Assembly: GCA_937146645.1 (NCBI GenBank)
Contig: CAKZRQ010000037.1
Coordinates: forward strand, 124,001 to 188,000
Direction of reading: 5' to 3'
Length of the DNA: 64,000 nt
DNA from: an uncultured Cyclobacteriaceae bacterium
Lineage (GTDB): Bacteria > Bacteroidota > Bacteroidia > Cytophagales > Cyclobacteriaceae
Shown: in pieces, positions 1-8,879 of the stretch
Layout: every line of letters begins with the position of its first letter
Position numbering within the stretch: the stretch's first letter is position 1
Made by a program: the position numbers and the translations under genes
Notes under the pieces: generated by a model
Database searches by the model: none
The model's input: only the letters and a program-made list of their open reading frames with translations
What the model was told of the DNA's origin: nothing

Positions 1-762
1 CCTAACAAGGATCAAAGCTATTTCCTATGTCAGCTAGATCAGGAACAGCTTAGCAAAGCTCTCTTCCCTATCGGTCACCTTCAAAAATCGGAGGTAAGGC
101 AAATAGCTAAATCTTTAGACTTGATCACGGCTGATAAAAAAGACAGTCAGGGACTTTGCTTCATCGGAAAAGTACGTCTTCCAGATTTCTTACAGCAACA
201 ATTAAAACCAAAGAAGGGACATATCATTCAAATTCCGGAAGAGCTCCCTTCTCTAAAAAAATATGCTGTTCCTGCGGGAATTGAAATGGAAGACCTCAGT
301 GATGAAGAGCTTGATAATATGGCCTTGCCATTGGACTTTGAGCCTAATCAAGGCACCATTCTAGGAGAACACAATGGAGCTCATTATTTCACTGTAGGAC
401 AAAGGAAAGGCCTAAAAGTTGGTGGCACTGGCAAACCATTATTTGTGATAGCCACCAATACAAGACAGAATGTGATCTACACTGGCTTAGGAGAAACACA
501 TCCTGGCTTACTGAGGAACGCTCTTTTTGTAAAGGAGGATCAAATCCATTGGATTAGAGAAGATTTGAAACTGCAAGTTGGTGAATCTGCTCAGTATCAA
601 GCGAGAATCAGATACAGACAACCATTGGTTGGAGCCACCTTATTAAGAAGAGAAAATGGCCTCTATGTGACCTTTGATCAACCTCAGAAGGGCATCGCCT
701 CCGGCCAGTTTGTGGCTTGGTATGATGGAGAGGAATGCATCGGTTCAGGAACGATTTTCTAG
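1..762 (+). CDS. mnmA: tRNA-specific 2-thiouridylase MnmA, 5'-truncated by window edge
   Basis: The open frame runs from base 1 without an internal start that fits the family, so the gene begins outside the window; the N-terminal ATP pyrophosphatase domain is missing. MnmA makes the 2-thio group of U34 in Lys, Glu and Gln tRNAs using sulfur relayed by a desulfurase. Visible are the KDQSYFL motif right at the edge, followed by FPIGH and an EVR motif, then DSQGLCFIG whose Cys (codon 157-159) is the family's persulfide-carrying catalytic cysteine, and the C-terminal beta-barrel domain with YFTVGQRKGL. The remaining 253 codons are about two thirds of the usual length. The next gene starts 6 bp after the stop, suggesting a tRNA-modification operon. 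Confidence 0.96.
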   Translation, partial: PNKDQSYFLCQLDQEQLSKALFPIGHLQKSEVRQIAKSLDLITADKKDSQGLCFIGKVRLPDFLQQQLKPKKGHIIQIPEELPSLKKYAVPAGIEMEDLSDEELDNMALPLDFEPNQGTILGEHNGAHYFTVGQRKGLKVGGTGKPLFVIATNTRQNVIYTGLGETHPGLLRNALFVKEDQIHWIREDLKLQVGESAQYQARIRYRQPLVGATLLRRENGLYVTFDQPQKGIASGQFVAWYDGEECIGSGTIF

Positions 763-768
763 ATCAGC

Positions 769-1470
769 TTGAAACTGGAAATAATCCATGAAGACGAGGA
801 CTTAGTTGCTATCAATAAACCAGCAGGTTTATTGGTTCACAAGACTAGAATCGATGCCTATGAAACCGAGTTTGCCCTTCAGATTTTAAGAGATCAAATC
901 GATCATTGGGTAACACCAGTTCATCGGCTCGATAAACCAACCAGCGGGGTGCTTCTTTTCTCCAAGAAAAAGGAGCACCTCCCCTTTCTCAAAGGTCAAT
1001 TTGAGGACAAAAAAGTTGATAAGAAGTATTTGGCAATCTGCCGAGGAATACCAAAAAATTCTTCCGGAGTAATCGATTACGCCCTATCGAGTGAGTATTC
1101 AGATTCAAAGCAAGAAGCAGTATCAGAGTATAAGCTTCTGGCAGAGACGGAGCTTCCTTTTGACACGACTGGAAGATATCCCACGAGTAGGTATTCATTA
1201 ATTGAGGTAAAGCCAAAAACAGGCAGAACACATCAGATTCGAAAGCATTTGGCACATATTCGACATTACATTATTGGAGATAAAAAGCACGGAGATAATC
1301 GTCAGAATCAATTCTTCGAGAGTCAATTCGGAAATGAAAATCTTCTCTTGCACTCATTAGAATTAGGTATCCTCCATCCTGTTTCTAATTCCCAAATTAT
1401 CCTAAAAGCCAAACTCCCAAATCATTTCTCGCGAATACTAGATTTGTGCGGACTCGAATACCCAGGCTGA
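769..1470 (+). CDS. truC: tRNA pseudouridine synthase C (RluA family)
   Basis: A 233-residue RluA-family pseudouridine synthase. The catalytic motif HRLDKPTSG is present with the nucleophilic Asp at residue 55. The later stretch TGRYPTSRY, KPKTGRTHQIRKHLAHIRH and IIGDKKHGDNRQN is characteristic of TruC, which isomerises U65 in some tRNAs, rather than of the rRNA enzymes RluA/C/D. There is no N-terminal S4 domain, as expected for TruC. The start used is TTG at 769, giving the typical N-terminus LEIIHEDEDLVAINKPAG and lying 6 bp after mnmA; no ATG fits. Co-transcription with mnmA is likely. The family call is secure; the exact target position is inferred from similarity. Confidence 0.9.
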   Translation: MKLEIIHEDEDLVAINKPAGLLVHKTRIDAYETEFALQILRDQIDHWVTPVHRLDKPTSGVLLFSKKKEHLPFLKGQFEDKKVDKKYLAICRGIPKNSSGVIDYALSSEYSDSKQEAVSEYKLLAETELPFDTTGRYPTSRYSLIEVKPKTGRTHQIRKHLAHIRHYIIGDKKHGDNRQNQFFESQFGNENLLLHSLELGILHPVSNSQIILKAKLPNHFSRILDLCGLEYPG

Positions 1471-1515
1471 AATATCCAGTAAATCAGCTATTTTAGCCAA
1501 CCGAAAATCACTCAT

Positions 1516-2991
1516 ATGAAAAATACTATCCTTGCCCTGATAATTATCCTGGGCACGAGCTCAATCACCTTAGCTCAAAAGAAAAAAGTAGAAAAGCGAT
1601 TTGATCGTGAAGAAGCCGAAGCCCATCTCACATATCTAGCATCAGATGAATTAATGGGAAGAGATCCCGCAAGGCCAGAAATGCAGCTAGCCATAGATTA
1701 TATCACTGGCGAATTCGAAAAATATGGCTTGATGCAAGTTCCCGGAGCAGTGGGTTATGCCCAGAGTATCCCTTTTAATCTTTCATCTCCTCCTAAAACC
1801 GGAAACCTTACCATGGGATCTGAGTCCTTCACTCAGAAGGAATCCATGTTAGTACTGGATGGCAAATCTCTATCTGGCAGTTTCGAGCTAGTTGATTTGG
1901 GCTATGGATTGGAAGAAGATTATGAGGGAAAGGACGTTCAGGGTAAAATTGTAGTAACAAATCTCGGAGCCCCGAACCAAATGAGCCCTGCCCAACTGTT
2001 TGCTTTGGGTAGAAAGAAAACTGCATTAGCAGCAGAAAAAGGTGCAATTGCATTATTTGAAATGTACAATATCCCTTCTATTCCATGGCAGCTGATTGCC
2101 AATTACCTAAGTTCCGATCAACTTTCTCTTGATCAGGGAGCTGCTAGTGAAATGCCTTATCTATGGGTAAAGGATCTAAAAAGTGAAATGAAAAACTCCG
2201 TGGCTAATGGAGACGTCACCAATGCCGAATTAGATATCACGGGTAAAACTCAGAAACCTGTTGAAGGAAAAAATATTATTGGTTGGATTGAAGGAACGGA
2301 TAAGAAACTCAAAGATGAGTTTGTGATGCTTTCTGCCCACTACGATCATGTTGGAGTAGGACGTGCGGATGCTGAGGGAGACACCATTTACAACGGAGCT
2401 AGGGATAATGCTGTTGGTACTGTCTCCGTGATAAATGCAGCTAAGTATTTTGCTAAAAACCCACCAAAAAGATCCGTATTATTCGCTCTTTGGACAGCTG
2501 AAGAAAAGGGCCTTCTGGGAAGCGCATACTTCGCCGAAAACCCTCTAATTCCATTAGATAAAATCGTTTACAACCTGAATATCGATGGAGCAGGCTATAA
2601 TGATACTTCAATCATTACCGTGATTGGATTAACACGAACCAGTGAGCAAGAGAAGTTAATGAAAGCCACTCAGGCCTTCGGTCTAGAAGCTGTAGAGGAC
2701 CCAGCTCCTGAACAAGGACTTTTCGATCGTTCTGATAATGTTTCATTTGCAAAGAAAGGAATCCCTGCTCCAACTTTCAGTTTAGGATTTACAGCATTCG
2801 ATGATGAAATCAGTAAATATTATCATCAGGCAGGAGATGAAGTGGATAGCATGGATTTGGACTATGTCGTGAAATATTGGAAAGCATATATTCTGGCAGC
2901 AGAGTCCATTGCTGACAGCAAGATTCAACCATATTGGTTGTCAGGAGATAAGTATGAAGAAGTCGGAAAAGCCCTTTATGGAATAGAGTAA
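1516..2991 (+). CDS. Secreted M28-family zinc aminopeptidase with PA-like insert
   Basis: A 491-residue protein with a signal peptide (about residues 1-20, ending ITLAQ) and a mature peptidase of family M28. Zinc and catalytic landmarks are visible in order: SAHYDHVG (His275), GARDNAVGT (Asp297), WTAEEKGLLGS (the Glu-Glu pair near 330), NLNIDGAG, and a C-terminal YYHQAGDE histidine. Residues about 100-240 form a PA-like domain, common in this family and probably restricting substrate access. It probably trims peptides in the periplasm or outside the cell. It follows truC by 45 bp on the same strand and ends in a strong terminator. Exact substrate preference cannot be read from the sequence. 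Confidence 0.92.
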   Translation: MKNTILALIIILGTSSITLAQKKKVEKRFDREEAEAHLTYLASDELMGRDPARPEMQLAIDYITGEFEKYGLMQVPGAVGYAQSIPFNLSSPPKTGNLTMGSESFTQKESMLVLDGKSLSGSFELVDLGYGLEEDYEGKDVQGKIVVTNLGAPNQMSPAQLFALGRKKTALAAEKGAIALFEMYNIPSIPWQLIANYLSSDQLSLDQGAASEMPYLWVKDLKSEMKNSVANGDVTNAELDITGKTQKPVEGKNIIGWIEGTDKKLKDEFVMLSAHYDHVGVGRADAEGDTIYNGARDNAVGTVSVINAAKYFAKNPPKRSVLFALWTAEEKGLLGSAYFAENPLIPLDKIVYNLNIDGAGYNDTSIITVIGLTRTSEQEKLMKATQAFGLEAVEDPAPEQGLFDRSDNVSFAKKGIPAPTFSLGFTAFDDEISKYYHQAGDEVDSMDLDYVVKYWKAYILAAESIADSKIQPYWLSGDKYEEVGKALYGIE

Positions 2992-3009
2992 TCTTTTACT
3001 CGTCATTTC

Positions 3010-3036
3010 AAAGCTCCGGAAACGGAGCTTTTTTTA
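3010..3036 (+). terminator. Intrinsic terminator after the M28 peptidase
   Basis: A perfect 9-bp stem AAAGCTCCG / CGGAGCTTT with a GAAA loop is followed by a T-run. It sits 18 bp after the peptidase stop and just before the end of the convergent nucleoside transporter gene. The T-run is only on the plus side, so its main role is for the plus-strand transcript. Confidence 0.9.
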
Positions 3037-3039
3037 TTC

Positions 3040-4323
3040 CTAAAATAAAATTCCGGCGACTGTTCCAGTCATTAGACAAGCTAGAGAAGCAGCTAACAAT
3101 GCTCTTAAACCAAGACGACTTAGGTTCGCTTGCTGATTTGGTGCGATGATGGTAATTCCTCCCAGTTGAATCGCAATAGAAGAAAAGTTAGAAAATCCAC
3201 ATAGCGCATAGGTAGCTACGATAATTGACTTTGGCTGAAGCGTGCCAGCCTCTTTCATTTCTGCCAGACTGAGATATGCAACAAATTCATTGATAGCTGT
3301 TTTCTGCCCTAGCAAGCTTCCGACTTGCAGTGTATCCTGCCATTCAATTCCTATAACCCAGGCAAACACCCGGAAAACCTGGCCAAAAATATATTCCAAT
3401 GAAAAGCCCTGGAATTGACCTCCGGTAGAAGAAACCACCCAGGCATTTAGTCCGGTCAAATCACCCAAAAGGCCTTCTAAAACGAAATTTATTGCTGCGA
3501 TTACCGCTATAAATGCGAGAAGCATTCCTCCTACATTCAGAGCGAGTTTAAGTCCTTCAGCTGCACCTATGGACATTGCGTCGATTAAGTTAACTCCCAT
3601 CCCCTCTTTGCTCAGCTCCAGCTTTTCATCTACCTCTGTTTTCTCTACTTCAGGAACACAAATTTTGGACATGACAATTGCCGCCGGGGCATTGATAAAG
3701 CTCGCACCAAGTAAGTAAGCTGCGAATCTGGTTTGCTCTTCGGGACTATCTCCACCCAAGAATGCCACATAGCCTGCTAATACTCCACCAGCAATGGTCG
3801 CCATACCCCCAGTCATCAAGCACATAAGCTCAGATTTACTCATATTCTTGATGTAAGGCCGAACAAGCAAAGGCGCCTCAGTTTGGCCTAGAAAAATATT
3901 TCCTGCGGCTGAAAGGGACTCAGCTCCGGATAGTCTCATGGTTCTGGACATCAGCCAGGCAATGCCATAAACAACTTTTTGGAGTACACCGAGGTAGTAA
4001 AGACCGGCAGAAACTGTTGAGAAGAAAATAATAGTTGGGAGAACCTGAAAGGCAAAAATACTTCCAAAGCTTCCATTGGCCAGATCACCAAAAATGAATT
4101 CTGCACCATCCTGGCTAAAGCTCAAAAGCTTTACAAAAGCCTGACTTAAAATGGTGAAGGCATTCGCGACAAAAGGAACTTTCGTGATTAGAAAACCAAA
4201 AAGTAGCTGCAATCCAACACCGATTCCAACCAAACGCCAATCAATCTTCTTTCTGTTTACTGAAAAAAGAAAAGCCACAAATAGGATTACCAGAATGCCG
4301 AAGGTTCCTCTAAGAATGTCCAT
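3040..4323 (-). CDS. NupC-type concentrative nucleoside transporter
   Basis: A 427-residue inner-membrane protein of the CNT family, which imports nucleosides with a cation gradient. The sequence is a succession of hydrophobic helices with family landmarks: an N-terminal membrane pair, the gate domain (GQTEAPLLVRPYIKNMSKSE), the re-entrant GGMATIAGGVLAGYVAFLG, the second half GQKTAINEFVAYLSLAEM and the C-terminal GFSNFSSIAIQLGG. Glu in the first and the NEF motif in the second are the substrate-binding positions in this family. It reads as a single gene behind a terminator of the upstream etf operon, so it probably has its own promoter in 4324-4365. Whether it prefers pyrimidine or purine nucleosides is not determined. 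Confidence 0.95.
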   Translation of the reverse strand: MDILRGTFGILVILFVAFLFSVNRKKIDWRLVGIGVGLQLLFGFLITKVPFVANAFTILSQAFVKLLSFSQDGAEFIFGDLANGSFGSIFAFQVLPTIIFFSTVSAGLYYLGVLQKVVYGIAWLMSRTMRLSGAESLSAAGNIFLGQTEAPLLVRPYIKNMSKSELMCLMTGGMATIAGGVLAGYVAFLGGDSPEEQTRFAAYLLGASFINAPAAIVMSKICVPEVEKTEVDEKLELSKEGMGVNLIDAMSIGAAEGLKLALNVGGMLLAFIAVIAAINFVLEGLLGDLTGLNAWVVSSTGGQFQGFSLEYIFGQVFRVFAWVIGIEWQDTLQVGSLLGQKTAINEFVAYLSLAEMKEAGTLQPKSIIVATYALCGFSNFSSIAIQLGGITIIAPNQQANLSRLGLRALLAASLACLMTGTVAGILF

Positions 4324-4365
4324 ACTTTACTCGCCTTACCTTTAAAATAGCTATCCCTGGTCTCA

Positions 4366-4393
4366 CAAAAAAGCTCGACTAGTGTCGAGCTTT
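4366..4393 (-). terminator. Intrinsic terminator after the bifunctional nuclease gene
   Basis: On the minus strand a 10-bp stem (AAAGCTCGAC / GTCGAGCTTT, loop of 4) is followed by a T-run corresponding to the A-run at 4366-4372. It lies 3 bp past the stop of the DUF151 gene and closes the etfB-etfA-nuclease operon before nupC. Confidence 0.9.
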
Positions 4394-4395
4394 AA

Positions 4396-4989
4396 TTAAT
4401 TTCTCTTATTGATTTCATCCCGTATTCGGGCAGCTTTTTCATAGTCTTCATCCAGAATGGCCTTATCAAGCATCTGATTCAATCGATCCAAACTGTAATC
4501 TTTCAGACCAGAATCCCGTTTTGGCGCAGCCTTCACCTCAGCCGCCTTAGCCTTTTCTTCCTCCTGGGCTTCATCATCTGAAGGCTCTACAGAAGCTTCT
4601 GACATCACTTTCTCTGAACAGAAAATTGGGCAATCGAATCGAACTGCAATAGCTATTGCATCAGAAGGTCTTGAATCAATCTCCACCTCCTCTGAACCAT
4701 TCTGACCAAAAATTCGGGCATAAAAAACGCCCTCCTTCATGTCGGAGATGACAATGCGACTGAGTTCAAAGGAAAAGCTAGCTGAAAAAGACTTAAACAA
4801 ATCATGCGTCATAGGTCTATTTGGAACGATCTTTTCGATCTCAATCGCAATCGCTTGAGCCTCAAACATTCCAATAATAATCGGCAATCTTCTTGTACCC
4901 TCTGTTTCTCCCAGGACTAAAGTAAAAGAACCCGAATGTGAGTGATTGGAGGATAAACCTAAAATTTCTAATTCAACTAGCTTTTTCAC
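4396..4989 (-). CDS. Bifunctional nuclease (DUF151) with C-terminal UVR-type motif
   Basis: A 197-residue cytoplasmic protein. Residues about 1-135 are the BFN/DUF151 domain: LEILGLSSNHS, LPIIIGMFEAQAIAIEIE, MTHDLF and the hallmark DSRPSDAIAIAVRFDCPIF. An acidic and Ala/Lys-rich linker follows, then a C-terminal UVR-like helical hairpin LDKAILDEDYEKAARIRDEI, as in UvrB/UvrC and Clp interaction motifs. Homologues have been described as nucleases with DNase and RNase activity, and the BFN-UVR architecture is common in Bacteroidota. The start lies 5 bp after the etfA stop, so it is the last gene of the etf operon. A functional link to electron transfer is unknown; the co-transcription may be incidental. 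Confidence 0.88.
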   Translation of the reverse strand: MKKLVELEILGLSSNHSHSGSFTLVLGETEGTRRLPIIIGMFEAQAIAIEIEKIVPNRPMTHDLFKSFSASFSFELSRIVISDMKEGVFYARIFGQNGSEEVEIDSRPSDAIAIAVRFDCPIFCSEKVMSEASVEPSDDEAQEEEKAKAAEVKAAPKRDSGLKDYSLDRLNQMLDKAILDEDYEKAARIRDEINKRN

Positions 4990-4994
4990 AAAAA

Positions 4995-5963
4995 TTACAA
5001 TTCTGCCTTGAGCGCCTCAGTAAGTTTAGGAACCACATCAAATGCATCCCCAACAATTCCGTAATCAGCAGCCTTAAAAAATGGTGCCTCCGGATCTTTG
5101 TTGATCACCACAATGCATTTGGATGAATTCACGCCTGCAAGATGTTGAATAGCACCAGAAATTCCTACAGCAATATATAAAGATGGGGCCACTTTTATAC
5201 CAGTTTGTCCCACGTGCTCGTGATGAGGTCTCCATCCAATGTCCGAGACCGGCTTGGAACATCCCGTAGCCGCTCCTAAAGTAGAAGCCATATCTTCGAT
5301 CATTCCCCAGTTTTCCGGACCTTTCATTCCTCTTCCTCCTGATACCACGATATCCGCTTCAGGAAGCAAAACATCTCCAGTGGCCCTGTCGGTGGAAGTT
5401 ATCTTAGCAGCAAAGTCAGAGTCTGAAACTCCGGCATCAAAAGCTTCAACTTGAGCATCTGCTCCGTCTGTCTTTAAATCGGCTGCGTTTTTCTTGATGG
5501 CTAAAATTTTGTTCTCAGTATCTAAGCTAGTCTCTGCAAAAGCCTTTCCTGTGTAAATACTTCTTTTCACGGTATAACCTCCATCGGTATTTGGAAGCTC
5601 TACCACATTAGAAACCAAACCAGCGTTGATCTTGATAGCTAATCTTGCTGCTACAGCATCCGCCAAAGAAGACTTAGCCATCACCACTGTTTTGGCACCT
5701 GATTGATTAAAGGCAGCAGCGACTGCGGAGGCATGAGCCTGAATTACTCCAGCTGTCAATTTATCATCGGAAGCGTGCATTACTTTATCTGCTCCGGCTG
5801 AACCTGCTGAAGCCAAAGCACCTGAATCAATCGAACCAAGGGCTACTGCCACTACATCCCCTTCTCCTGTTTTTTCAGCCAATTCATTCGCGAAGGAAAT
5901 TGCTTCCAAACTTGTCTTCTTTACTTGCCCATCGGCATGTTCAATATATACTAATACTGACAT
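4995..5963 (-). CDS. etfA: Electron transfer flavoprotein subunit alpha
   Basis: A 322-residue EtfA. The C-terminal FAD-binding domain is clear: SGGRGMKGPENW, GAATGCSKPVSDIGW, HEHVGQTG, GISGAIQHLAG, IVVINKDPEAPFF and the terminal DYGIVGD. The N-terminal domain holds the usual ADP-like fold shared with EtfB. It pairs with EtfB encoded 35 bp upstream to accept electrons from acyl-CoA dehydrogenases and pass them to ETF:quinone oxidoreductase. Two acyl-CoA dehydrogenases in this window (52440-53651 and 61826-63034) are plausible partners. The length is normal and no residue appears missing. Confidence 0.97.
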   Translation of the reverse strand: MSVLVYIEHADGQVKKTSLEAISFANELAEKTGEGDVVAVALGSIDSGALASAGSAGADKVMHASDDKLTAGVIQAHASAVAAAFNQSGAKTVVMAKSSLADAVAARLAIKINAGLVSNVVELPNTDGGYTVKRSIYTGKAFAETSLDTENKILAIKKNAADLKTDGADAQVEAFDAGVSDSDFAAKITSTDRATGDVLLPEADIVVSGGRGMKGPENWGMIEDMASTLGAATGCSKPVSDIGWRPHHEHVGQTGIKVAPSLYIAVGISGAIQHLAGVNSSKCIVVINKDPEAPFFKAADYGIVGDAFDVVPKLTEALKAEL

Positions 5964-5998
5964 ATTATCTTGATTTTAAATATTTTAGATCTTATTGA

Positions 5999-6736
5999 TT
6001 AAAGTACTTTCGCTTCGTTCTTCAAAAGAGAAACCAACTCAGAAACGTTATCTGGATCAACTAATTTGACATCAGCCTTTGCAGCAGGAAGTGTGTAGCT
6101 TTTGGCTTCAGCATGGGTCTCATCTCCTACTGGATCAACCACATTCATAGGCTTAGATCGTGCTGACATGATACCTCGCATATTTGGGATTTTCCATTCG
6201 GCGATAGGCTCCTGGCAACCAGCAATCAAAGGTAAGCTTGCCTCAAGATTTTCCTTTCCACCTTCGATTTCTCTTTGCATGCTTACGTTAGTTCCATCAA
6301 CATCCAGCTTCATAACTGGTGAGAAACTTGGCATTCCCAGGATTTCACCGACCATACCATGGACCATACCACCATTGAAGTCGATAGACTCTCTACCCAT
6401 AAGAATCAAGTCAAATCCACCTTCTTTTGCGTAATGAGCAATTTGCTTTGCTACGAAGAAAGAATCCTTTGGATCGGAATTCACTCGAATGGCCTCATCT
6501 GCACCGATTGCCAAGGCTTTTCTAAGGGTTGGTTCTGTTTCAGCTCCTCCTACATTCAAAACAGTGAGCTTTCCTCCTGTCTGATCTCTTAACTCCACCG
6601 CTCTTGCTAAGGCATAATCGTCATATGGGCCGATGATAAACTGAACACCCGTCGTGTCAAATTTGGTATTATTATCAGTAAACTGAATTTTGGAAGTCGT
6701 ATCCGGAACATGCGTGATACAAACAAGAATATTCAT
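5999..6736 (-). CDS. etfB: Electron transfer flavoprotein subunit beta
   Basis: A 245-residue EtfB and first gene of the etfB-etfA-nuclease operon. Family features: the start MNILVCITHVPDT, the ITFTDNN-type strand, GPYDDYALARAVELRD, ALAIGADEAIRV, DLILMGRESIDFNGGMVHGMVGE, where the AMP site lies, and SLPLIAGCQEPIAEWKIPNMRGIMSARSK split over the recognition loop. It forms the FAD- and AMP-binding heterodimer with EtfA. Its promoter must lie in 6737-6808, shared with the divergent TPR gene; I see no perfect TAnnTTTG box there. Confidence 0.97.
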   Translation of the reverse strand: MNILVCITHVPDTTSKIQFTDNNTKFDTTGVQFIIGPYDDYALARAVELRDQTGGKLTVLNVGGAETEPTLRKALAIGADEAIRVNSDPKDSFFVAKQIAHYAKEGGFDLILMGRESIDFNGGMVHGMVGEILGMPSFSPVMKLDVDGTNVSMQREIEGGKENLEASLPLIAGCQEPIAEWKIPNMRGIMSARSKPMNVVDPVGDETHAEAKSYTLPAAKADVKLVDPDNVSELVSLLKNEAKVL

Positions 6737-6808
6737 TGGTTCAGATTTAGATTTTAGATTTATTTTGCGTGAAATTAACAGTCACTCATTAATTAAAAAA
6801 ACTTATCT

Positions 6809-7141
6809 GTGAGCAATTTAAATCGATTGAGAGCCCTTCAAGAGTTTTGTGAAACTGAACCTGAGAACCCTTTCAATTGGTATGCACTGGCATTAGAATA
6901 TCAGGCTGGAGAGCCTTCGAAAACCGAGGAGATTTTTGACAGATTACTGACAGATTTTTCAGACTACCTTCCTACCTACTACCCCGCAGCCCATTTCTTC
7001 TCTGACCAAGAGAAAACAGATAAGGCCCTGACCATTTTTGAAAAGGGAATCGAACTCGCTCATAGTCAGGGCCAAACAAAGACTCTTGGGGAGCTAAACA
7101 GTGCTCTTGAGATATTTAAATTCGAAAATGATCTAGATTAA
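6809..7141 (+). CDS. Small tetratricopeptide-repeat protein
   Basis: A 110-residue soluble protein with two to three TPR-like helical pairs: NPFNWYALALEYQAGEPSKTEEIFDRLL, LPTYYPAAHFFSDQEKTDKALTIFEKGIELA and a final helix GELNSALEIFKF, each with the alternating small/large residues of TPRs. It starts with GTG at 6809; no ATG is available in frame upstream. It is divergent from etfB and its stop overlaps the stop of the convergent patatin gene by 4 bp. Such short TPR proteins are common in Bacteroidota and probably act as protein-protein adaptors. No specific partner can be named. Confidence 0.8.
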   Translation: MSNLNRLRALQEFCETEPENPFNWYALALEYQAGEPSKTEEIFDRLLTDFSDYLPTYYPAAHFFSDQEKTDKALTIFEKGIELAHSQGQTKTLGELNSALEIFKFENDLD

Positions 7142-8313
7142 CTCACCATGAATCCGGTGGGAAAATGCTTCGCTTTTATTTCCTGAGCGCCAGCGCTAAA
7201 ACCTAAATCATATAGCGCCTGACAGTTTTTCGCATTATCCATAGCCGCTAAATCATCCACCTGTTTCTTTGTGTAGGGTTTCTCTGGTTTGAATCTTTCA
7301 TTCAATTCATCCACGTCTAGCATCACATTATACCTCAAATAATGAAGTAGCGGATCTCGCTTTTTTTGACCTATGCCAAGAAGATCTTTACTCAAATTCC
7401 CAATTTCCCCATCAATTTGCTGAGCAGTCGGTGAGTTGGACAACCATTGAAGAATCTTTTGGTTCTGCCAGCTTGCATCTTCCATTAGCATATTCGGAAT
7501 TTCAGAAGCCCAATTCAAAAGATGATTCTTCTGTATTTTTTTTGGAAGCTTCTTCATCTGGTACATTCCTGTACCAAAGGATGCCAAAAGAATATTTTGA
7601 TCACCCATTTCCCATTTGAAAGGAAAACCCGAAAGGGTCCCAACCATAAGCAATTGCAAAGCAGGATTATTCGCCATACTTACTCCTCCATCAACAAAAG
7701 CCGCATATCCCATTTCGCCTCCTACGTCAATTGATTGTGGCAAGAAATAAGTGGGAGCTGCTGCACTGGCTCTAACGGCCTTCCAAATGGGAATTTTAGC
7801 ATTTTTGCCATGCTCTGAATCAAAATACTTTCCCTCTGGATGATTGAGCAGAGGCCAAACGCTATTGGTATCTGCACGTTTCGCAACAATACAAAGGCCT
7901 GTTTTCAATTTATCCGTGTCTCCAAGGGTAAGTGATCCAAAGACAGACTTTAACTCTGAATCTAGAGCTTGATGATCATACTTCGCCTTAAAGGCATCAT
8001 CAATTTCAAAGATCCGCCACCATTTATACTTCTTCCCGAAAATTTTGGTCCCAAGCTCAAAATACTTCTGCTTAATCTCATCCACGGACATTCCTATCGC
8101 CAACGCCGAAGCAATAATAGAACCTGTGCTTGTACCCCCAATGAGATCAAAATAATCTCCAAGTAAAAGCTCTGGATTCTTATGTTGCTTACGAAGAAGC
8201 TCTTCAATATGCTTTAAATATCCCAGGGTCAAAGCTCCACGGATGCCTCCCCCATCTAATGCTAAAATTCGTTTGGGGCCTTTAGTCTTAAGTTTCTGCT
8301 TAAAAGTCTTCAT
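7138..8313 (-). CDS. Patatin-like phospholipase
   Basis: A 391-residue patatin/PNPLA-type lipid acyl hydrolase without a signal peptide. The oxyanion-hole motif DGGGIRG (residues 20-26), the nucleophile elbow GTSTG (Ser62) and the dyad Asp in FVDGGVSMANNP (near residue 208) are all intact, so it should be active. The long C-terminal part (about 240-391) is helical and less conserved. Patatins of this architecture occur in CBASS-type defence operons, but no CD-NTase, ubiquitin-like or nucleotide-cyclase gene is next to it here, so a housekeeping lipid role or unassigned role is more likely. It overlaps the TPR gene by 4 bp at the convergent ends. Confidence 0.9.
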   Translation of the reverse strand: MKTFKQKLKTKGPKRILALDGGGIRGALTLGYLKHIEELLRKQHKNPELLLGDYFDLIGGTSTGSIIASALAIGMSVDEIKQKYFELGTKIFGKKYKWWRIFEIDDAFKAKYDHQALDSELKSVFGSLTLGDTDKLKTGLCIVAKRADTNSVWPLLNHPEGKYFDSEHGKNAKIPIWKAVRASAAAPTYFLPQSIDVGGEMGYAAFVDGGVSMANNPALQLLMVGTLSGFPFKWEMGDQNILLASFGTGMYQMKKLPKKIQKNHLLNWASEIPNMLMEDASWQNQKILQWLSNSPTAQQIDGEIGNLSKDLLGIGQKKRDPLLHYLRYNVMLDVDELNERFKPEKPYTKKQVDDLAAMDNAKNCQALYDLGFSAGAQEIKAKHFPTGFMVS

Positions 8314-8396
8314 TGGAAAAAATCTAGATTCGAATACTAAAATGATTGATAATCAATTTAGTAAATTCCGTTTTTAGATTAAAACCATCCATTTCA

Positions 8397-8879
8397 ATGA
8401 AAAGCCAAGAGGAAGTAAAGGACTTACTCATTCCGATTTTAGAAAAGGAAGGAAGCTGCTTCCGTAAATTTTTATCCATTAAGGCAAAGCAGGCCATCCC
8501 AGGAGAGACAGTCATCACCAAAACATCTGACGGCGTAGAAACTTCAAATGTGGCCAAGACTGGCGACTGGCTGGTGGAAAATCAGACCGAAGCCAAGGAA
8601 AGATACCTTGTTTCCGATAAGGCTTTTGAAGAGAAATATGAATTTGTAGAAGCAGAAGGTGAATGGAAAATTTTCAGACCGAAAGGCAAAATTCTAGGTA
8701 TTCAGTTTGAAAAGGAGGTTTTTCATAGGAAGTCCATTCCCGAAGAACTTGAGTTTCAAGCGCCATGGGGCGAAAAGATGAAGCTAAGAAAAGGAGACTA
8801 CCTGGTTTGTCCCCCAGACAAATCCGAAGTATATCGAATCGCTAAAAAGGAGTTCGAAGAAACATATAAACCCTGCTAA
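8397..8879 (+). CDS. PGDYG-domain protein of unknown function
   Basis: A soluble protein of 160 residues if started at the ATG at 8397; an in-frame TTG at 8346 would add 17 residues that do not look conserved, so the ATG is preferred. It resembles the PGDYG family: a first repeat-like element PGETVITKTSDGVETSNVAKTGDWLV and a second one at the C-terminus KMKLRKGDYLVCPPDKSEVYRIAKKEF, which suggests two related beta modules. No catalytic motif is evident. The gene lies divergent from the patatin gene and overlaps the convergent MDR gene by 4 bp. Function unknown. Confidence 0.72.
   Translation: MKSQEEVKDLLIPILEKEGSCFRKFLSIKAKQAIPGETVITKTSDGVETSNVAKTGDWLVENQTEAKERYLVSDKAFEEKYEFVEAEGEWKIFRPKGKILGIQFEKEVFHRKSIPEELEFQAPWGEKMKLRKGDYLVCPPDKSEVYRIAKKEFEETYKPC

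Noticed and set aside
7138..8313. Patatin gene as part of a CBASS-type defence system
   Set aside because: No CD-NTase, Cap2/Cap3 or other CBASS partner lies next to it; the neighbours are a TPR protein and a PGDYG protein, which do not form any known defence operon.
8346..8396. Longer N-terminus of the PGDYG protein from a TTG start
   Set aside because: The 17 extra residues are not needed for the domain and an ATG follows in frame; the same reasoning was applied to several genes where an upstream TTG preceded a conventional ATG.
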